NCBI GenBank assembly: GCA_003427395.1
Contig: BFEA01000291.1
Coordinates: 1,356,224-1,385,678 of the forward strand
Direction: 5' to 3'
Source of the DNA: Chara braunii
Taxonomy: Eukaryota > Streptophyta > Charophyceae > Charales > Characeae
Length of the DNA stretch: 29,455 nucleotides
Shown here one piece after another: positions 27,272 to 29,455 of the stretch. Position numbers and translations under genes: made by a program. The stretch's first letter is position 1; each line of letters begins with the position of its first letter. A model generated the notes under the pieces. The model had not been told where the DNA came from and searched no databases. It worked only from the letters and a program-made list of their open reading frames with translations.

Positions 27272-27361
27272 GGACAGTGTCGCTGGTTTGTGAGCGCCTC
27301 CGGTCATGACAAGAGTAGGAAGATTCTCTTTTAGGGCTCTCTGGCATTTTTGTCGTTTTCC

Positions 27362-27590
27362 CTTGCTCTCTCTCTGTCTCTCTCTCTCTCTTGTTTTTTT
27401 TTTTTCTCAGTTGGTAAACGACAAGAGAGTTGTAAGATTCTCTGTTCTACCCGATTCCTTTCCCTCCTCCCCACCTCCTATCCACCTCCTCCCCACCTCC
27501 TCTACACCTCCTCCCCACCTCCACCCCACCTCCCTATCTCCTCCCTATCTCCTCCCCACATTCTCCCTACCTCCTCCGCAGCTCTCCCCT
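27362..27590. repeat. (TC)n followed by CCTCCCCAC minisatellite
   Basis: (TC)n at about 27362-27391 is followed, from 27463 to 27575, by irregular 9-16-bp units of CCTCCNCAC/CTATCTC. The open frames here are Ser/Pro/Leu repeats created by the DNA repeat. Confidence 0.85.
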
Positions 27591-27699
27591 TGGTAGAGCT
27601 CTCTTCCCTTACTCGGGTTCTTCGTCTGTGGCCCTTTATCTTAGTAATCTAAGTTCGAAAATTACAAAAATTAAGTATTCAATTTACTTTGAAATCGAG

Positions 27700-27948
27700 T
27701 GGGACCTCGGCGATACGACTGAATGACGATGACCTGTCTTGGCCGAGACGACAGCGATGGCGATGCCCAAGTAGGATCACTGATGGCGATCGAAGTGCTG
27801 CCATGGATGGCGGTGACGATGGCGAAGTAAGTAGTGTCATTTTAATGGCGATGGCGAAGTAAGTAGTGTCATTTTAATGGCGATGGCGGCGGCGAAGTAG
27901 TTGCAAATGATTGCTATGGCGAAAGTAGCGATGGCGATGGCGAAGTAG
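27700..27948. repeat. GATGGCGA-rich minisatellite
   Basis: GATGGC and GGCGAAGTA words recur. GGCGAAGTAAGTAGTGTCAT starts at 27821 and 27853 (exact 32-bp period), with a shortened copy near 27892. Several other GATGGCGAT words are irregularly spaced. Confidence 0.85.
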
Positions 27949-27949
27949 T

Positions 27950-27985
27950 TGTAATTGATAGCGATGGTGATGGCTATCAATTACA
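27950..27985. repeat. 13-bp perfect hairpin at minisatellite/(ATC)n junction
   Basis: TGTAATTGATAGC (27950-27962) and GCTATCAATTACA (27973-27985) pair exactly around a 10-nt loop. It lies exactly between the GATGGC-rich repeat and the ATC-rich repeat. These are inverse in composition, so the junction looks like an inversion point. Confidence 0.85.
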
Positions 27986-28365
27986 TCACTCATCATCATC
28001 ATCATCATCATCATTCATCATCATCATCATCATCATCATCACTATCATCATCACTATCATCATCACTATCATCATTATCATCATCATCACTCGTCATCAT
28101 CATCATCATCATCATCCACATCCTCCTCCTCATCATCTTCACCTTCATCACATCAGTTATTGTCTTCATCATTGTTATTCTGCCCTCGGCATCCCCCCCC
28201 CCCNCCCCCTAATGATCTTCTTATGATCAGCATCCTCCTCTTAACGTATTAACTTTGCCCATCGTCATCATAATAGTCCTCGTCATTATTTCATAATCTT
28301 CCTCATAATCATCATGGGGTCATCATCATAGCTATCATGATAATCATAATCATCATCATGGTCGT
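27983..28365. repeat. (ATC)n microsatellite and flanking ATC-rich DNA, with C18/N run
   Basis: A nearly continuous (ATC)n run extends from about 27983 to 28120, with ATC-rich remnants to 28365. A C run at 28193-28209 holds one unresolved base (28204). A histidine/serine open frame across it is an artefact. Confidence 0.9.
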
Positions 28366-29358
28366 CATCCTACTGACGTTCGAATGGTCATCTTCCTCGT
28401 GGTGGGTGCCTTTTGTATTTTCTTTTCCAATCTTTCGCTCCCTCTCCCTTCTCCCCCGCTCACTCTCTTTCTCAGCGTTCCTTCCCATCCGCCCTTCCTT
28501 TTTTTTTCCTGTTTTTTGAAGGGTGACACCTTGAGATATCATCATTGAACTGACCGGTCCCGAATAAAAGTAATTTAGGATTCCCCCCCCCCCTCCATCT
28601 GATTGCATCTGAATTCGAATTTGGGTCGGTCTTTCAACAGTTCATGGTTGTGCCCCGATGGTCATCCTTCCTTCTTTGCCATCTGCCCATCTCCTTGTTT
28701 GCCCGATGCCTCCTTTTTTTTTTTTTTTCGAGGGGAAAAAAAATCACATCTCTTTTTCTTTTTTTTCCCTTTTTTTCAGGAAAAAGAAAAACAACTTTTT
28801 TTTTCCCCTTTTTTTTTCTCCACCAAAAAAGCCACTCATCTGTTTGGGCGGGAGCTTAGTCATCCTTCTCTGCCCACCCCCTCTATCTATTTATGAACTT
28901 GTTTATTAAGGATTTACATCCATCGAATTTAATTTCCCAAAATTTCGTTTATTCAAAAGTGGGATTTTTGGATTTCAATCGAACAAAAAAACGAAAGAAA
29001 GAAAGAGATCTTCACTCAAGTCGAGGTTTTGGGGCACCAAAAAAAAAAAAATCAAGCACTTTTTATAACGGAGCTTTCGTTTTCCAAGGTCGTGTTTAAG
29101 ATCCCTTAAGACAATTGGAAAATCCACCCGGCCCCTCCCCTCCCCCCCAAAAGAAAAAAACTTAAGAAAAAATAAAAAGTCAAAATGTGGCTATGAAGTG
29201 GAAGACGCTTTTCCAAATTTCTCATTTTTATGAGAACAGGTTGGCTTAGGGCTGAAGGGTGTTTTTTTTCCCTATTTTTCTTCTTTTCTTTTTTCCTGTT
29301 TTTGTTTTTACATTCTCTTTGGTCTTCTTTGTGTCACGGGCCTTGCGCGTTTTCAATG
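28366..29358. other. Pyrimidine-rich and homopolymer-rich DNA
   Basis: Multiple T, C and A runs (for example 28714-28728, 28795-28818 and 29038-29051) make overlapping Phe-rich open frames with no conserved motif. No gene or RNA is recognised. Confidence 0.6.
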
Positions 29359-29360
29359 AA

Positions 29361-29418
29361 TATATAATTTATGTATAATTTATATATAATTTATATGTAA
29401 TTTATGTATAATTTATCT
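29361..29418. repeat. 12-bp AT tandem repeat
   Basis: About five units of TATAATTTATGT/TATAATTTATAT lie in tandem, differing at one or two positions. Seen directly. Confidence 0.9.
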
Positions 29419-29455
29419 AGGTCTGTGCGTAGGGAATATAATACATATGTGAACC

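Noticed and set aside
27955-28212. Histidine/serine-rich small protein
   Set aside because: Produced by the (ATC)n microsatellite and running into an unresolved C run.

Overview
This window is eukaryotic nuclear DNA made almost entirely of repeats. I could not defend any protein-coding gene. No open frame exceeds about 170 codons, and the longest ones are translations of microsatellites, homopolymer runs or GC-rich repeat DNA. The sequence holds compound (TC)n(AC)n microsatellites, T or A runs up to 81 bases, tRNA-like pol III promoter remnants, inverted-repeat transposons and fragments of spliceosomal snRNAs. The long tandem arrays resemble the non-coding parts of large plant LTR retrotransposons. 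I therefore favour a large streptophyte genome (an alga or non-seed plant is possible), but the sequence alone does not prove it.

Layout. 1-3.1 kb: microsatellites, a tRNA-like remnant and an inverted GC-rich pair. 3163-3940: a hAT-like non-autonomous transposon with an exact 8-bp target-site duplication. 4.0-4.5 and 6.3-6.8 kb: two diverged copies of one dispersed repeat, each with a minus-strand A-box-like core. 6.9-14.6 kb: a GC-shifted, probably retrotransposon-derived block. It has an LTR-like TATA/poly(A)-signal pair, two structured tandem arrays and many long hairpins. 14.6-19.4 kb: AT-rich DNA with SINE-like remnants and a 336-bp tandem duplication. 19.4-21.7 kb: poly(A)-associated GC-rich termini, a second TIR element related in plan to the hAT-like one, and compound microsatellites around an 18-bp perfect hairpin. 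22-24.3 kb: a run of minus-strand tRNA-like heads, then ACGTACGT palindrome repeats. 25.2-27.3 kb: a U2 snRNA-derived retroposon, two inverted copies of a small TIR element, a near-complete U6 snRNA pseudogene, a three-unit AT-rich tandem array and another TIR element. 27.4-29.4 kb: minisatellites, (ATC)n and homopolymers.

Most interesting signals. (1) About nine repeats at 8.95-9.79 kb keep the loop core AAACTTAT while their flanking arms change sequence but mostly stay complementary. This is visible covariation. (2) A neighbouring array of about 123-bp units alternates between two types and has a different short hairpin at the same phase in most units. (3) U6 and U2 snRNA-derived sequences flank an inverted pair of small TIR elements. 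The U6 copy keeps its ACAGAGA box but has a palindrome where the catalytic AGC triad should be. (4) Two TIR elements share terminal bases but carry different palindromic subterminal words, matched between the two ends of each element.
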